Assembly: GCA_029224185.1 (NCBI GenBank)
Contig: CM055199.1
Span: 13,541,767-13,605,766, forward strand
Direction of reading: 5' to 3'
DNA: 64,000 nt
Source of the DNA: Karalla daura
Lineage: Eukaryota > Chordata > Actinopteri > Chaetodontiformes > Leiognathidae
The position numbers and the translations under genes are program-made. Shown piece by piece: positions 61,011-64,000 of the stretch. The notes beneath the pieces are model-generated. The model saw only the letters and a list, made by a program, of their open reading frames with translations, was not told the origin of the DNA and did not search any database. The stretch's first letter is position 1. Every line of letters starts with the position of its first letter.

Positions 61011-64000
61011 CCATGGGTGAGATAATGTATTAATAAATGAATGAAGTTAGTCATATAAAATAGACCGTGAAACCGTGATCTCTCACTTGATTATTCACTG
61101 CCTGTGGATGCATCCAATGTTTGCATTAACCCTCTGATGCTTTTAACTCTTGTACTGTAATTATATGCACAGAGAAAGAGAAGAAACAAACAATCATGAC
61201 AATAACTCGTTAGGCTTTAATCTTGAGGTCTTTCCTCTTTAACAAAGTCTCATCTGAACAATCTCACCTTTGCTCCCACTTTGACGGTTTGGAGAACTAT
61301 AATGAGTTGAAGAGGATGCTGCATTCAATGAAGATTAACTGGCTGCTGTTGCAAATATACATCTTGTTCACTTCACCGCCTCCATTAAAAAAAGCAGCTG
61401 CTGAACCACCTACTGAGGATTTCCTGGGGAAATGACTCGGACTGTCTGTCTCCCACTGGGCTAATTTAAAACGTGCTCTATGGAAAGCATCAACTCTGTA
61501 ATAGAGAAAGATAAAAAAGAATAAGTGCAGGGGCTGTTGGAGTCGAGGCTTTAGGTTCATATAGGTTCATATAGATGCTCATTTAGGTGATGTAAGCTGC
61601 TTCACTGGCCGCAGATAAGGTTTCTTCTGCTGAATCCTTTCAAGAGGATTCAGTAGCAACAAGGAAAAAGACTTAAAAATGAGGAAGAAGAATTTCAAAA
61701 GATGTTGGTTTAGATATATTGAGAGAGAGAGAGAGAGAGAGAGAGAGTGAGGAGCAGTGAAGAGAGGCTGCTGAGCTCATTTCTCCCTGGACAGTTGACA
61801 TCATCCCTACTCTGGTAAGTAATCAGATTACAAGAGATCACCCCAGCGTTGAGCACAAACACGTTCACAAGTAATAAAACAAAACAAAAAGTGCTCCTTT
61901 TAAATTTCCAAACCAAAAACAGTGATAGGTGGAGAGGTGGGGGGGCACAAGCAATCTGTGATGTGGTTGCAGTTCGAGCCCGACGTGTTTATTGATCCAG
62001 CGCCTGCAGCTCCTGACACATTTTTAATAAGACAGTCGTCTCTTCCTTTCCTGGATGCCCTCTGATCAACAGTCAGTTAATTTCCTGTCGGGCGTGGGAT
62101 AAACAGAGGCACACAGATGCACACACGTCCGTGTGCACACACCTGTATACACACACACACACACACACACACACGGACACAGTCACACACGTAGAGAGGA
62201 ACATAAACACACACTGGAAATGAGTCCAGCAAAAGGCTCTCAGTGACAATATCACAGTGATTACAGGGCACGGATGATTTTACTCATTTTTATGTGCTGC
62301 ACTGAATTCTGTTGCATATCCAGTGCAATAAACTGTTGGCATCGCAGGGACATTTTTTACCCCCTGCATTTCATATGTCCATATCAATGTGTCTGCAGCA
62401 GGTAGCAGTGGTGTCGTTTGGCAACACATGAGGACATTTCCCTTCTTAATCAGGTTTTTGAGCAGGTTTTTTGTCCTTAAAACTAACTGAAGCTTAAGCA
62501 TAGAAGTTATTGCAGTCCGGGTTTGAATGTCTACTAAAATGGGAGGTATATGGGTAAAGCACCATTCAATGTGTCATCAAAGTCTTAAAACATAACCGTG
62601 CTGTCATTCATGGATGAATATCAAATTTTGGATTGCAGGTAAAAAATGAGCAAATTTCAAAAGAGACAAAATTAGAAAAAAGAAAAATATTTTGGTTGCC
62701 AGGGAATGCTACACCCTCCTGGTTCTTCCTCAATCTCTGATTCAAGTGTATAAGTCCAATATGTTCATGCTCTATAATCATGTGATTGTTTGTGTATGGC
62801 AGGCAAGACATCCAATGAGCATAAAGCTTCAGTGTGGGTGCCAGATAAACATGAAAAGGCACTTGATTTGTGCAGAAATGGATGGAAACATTCCCAGACC
62901 AAAACTTGGATCCCCAAAGGAGTTCTAAAAAAGCGTTTGAGTCATTTTTGATTAAAAACCAATGTACCATTGCTTGTACATTAACTCAACAGAGTGAGGA
63001 TAAATACTCCATTCGACCCCTCTAGGTCCCCTTTAAGGATTTTTGAATTGGCAAGTTAATACAGTCTGTACTGTATGCCTGCATCAATCTTTCACTCCAT
63101 CTTATCCAGTCCCACACAGGCCCATCCACCGCCTTCAGGTTTGCAGGCGACCCACAGTGGCACTAAAAGGCGGTCAGCACAGAGTCTCGGTTCAATCAAG
63201 CAAATCTTTGCACCTGAATGCATTTTCGAGATGCTGTAGTGGGTGAGAATTACCTGTAAATGGACTGAGATGCATTGTTATTCATCCTAATCTGCTCATC
63301 CTCAATGGCACAGATGCCACAGTAGCTGCAGCCATGAGGTCTGATGCAAATTAGCTCTTAGGTTTTGCCTTGGAAAGCAGTACTAAAACTTGTTATTTTT
63401 GATAGAAGATCAGTTCGAAAGTCATGGTAATGACTTTATTTATTTGCACTGAAAGTTTTGCAATTGTTTAAATAATGGTAGAAAAAAAATATGCACAATA
63501 GCTGCAGTTTCACACTCCACGTGGTGAAGTGAGATGAATTCACATCTCAGAATTTGGAGGAAAATAATCTGACGTTCAGCTCTGTGGCTCATTAATATTT
63601 AAGCCTCTCTCTGAACTTCTCATCCACAGCGAGCAGGTCCGCTCGGGCCTCGGCGTTCACCTGCGGCTGCTGGTGAGGCCCGACTCGGCATCTTTGTCTG
63701 AGCCACCAGCATCAACACAATCGTGGTCCACATGCAGAACCATTTTGAGTGTCCCCCAGAGAGCTGAGTGCACAACTCGACAAGGAACCCATCCAGCTTG
63801 CTGCAGCAGATAAGGCTTCTCCCAGCAAGTTGGATATGCCGAGAGGATCTGCACTCAGGACGTGTCCCATTATCTATAAACCGCTGCTGGTCGTGATCAG
63901 GCTCGCATTTCTCACCTGGGAGCAGTTCTGTCTCTAGGAATTTATGGTTTATTTACTACTAAACTGAGATTTTACCCATATGAGAAGACTGGTGATTTGT
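61011..64000. other. Gene-free stretch at the window end
   Basis: No exon is firmly supported. (GA)n lies at about 61720-61746 and (CA)n at about 62150-62175. A short open stretch at 63631-63672 between a plausible acceptor and donor is noted as a weak finding. Confidence 0.4.

Overview
This window is vertebrate, almost certainly teleost fish, nuclear DNA. Genes are split by GT..AG introns. The order rlf then zmpste24 matches the human RLF-ZMPSTE24 neighbourhood. The non-coding DNA carries (CA)n microsatellites and degenerate fish-type SINE/LINE relics. No bacterial, plasmid or CRISPR features are present.

Layout. 1-5.5 kb: the giant last coding exon and 3'UTR of rlf (C2H2 zinc-finger protein), with upstream exons outside the window. 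6.5-11.1 kb: complete zmpste24 (CAAX prenyl protease), nine coding exons. 12.1-13.5 kb: atp5if1 (mitochondrial ATPase inhibitor), three exons. 14.3-17.3 kb: rpl13a, seven exons, with a CRE/TOP-type promoter and five box C/D snoRNAs in introns 2-6: two SNORD32/33-like, one SNORD34-like and two that look like SNORD50. 17.3-45.6 kb: a 28-kb stretch with no convincing gene, holding SINE/LINE relics, microsatellites and a few candidate conserved elements. 45.6-58.4 kb, minus strand: a large multi-exon gene that I assembled by splice phase. 58.7-64 kb: a GC-rich promoter-like block, more repeats, and no supported gene.

The notable locus is the minus-strand gene. Its exons join in consistent phase into one protein of about 1,450 residues. 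It has an N-terminal KMT5A-like SET methyltransferase module (152 aa), then about ten copies of a 34-aa repeat, acidic Ser/Asp/Glu-rich linkers, two zinc-finger-like motifs, a tyrosine-recombinase-like (Crypton/phage-integrase-type) domain, and a SANT-like tail. Each 34-aa repeat is one exon inside a nearly identical tandem genomic unit of about 600 bp (9.3 units). The exon array also shows a repeated two-unit pattern. A ten-base poly-G tract in the largest exon puts the recombinase part out of frame; 8 or 11 G would restore it. The 5'UTR intron holds an 80-bp palindrome-rich tandem repeat, and the promoter has E2F, CCAAT and ETS sites. From memory, related SET and recombinase-like proteins occur as uncharacterised multicopy families in fish; I could not check this.

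The first four genes are unrelated housekeeping or regulatory genes with no evident joint pathway.
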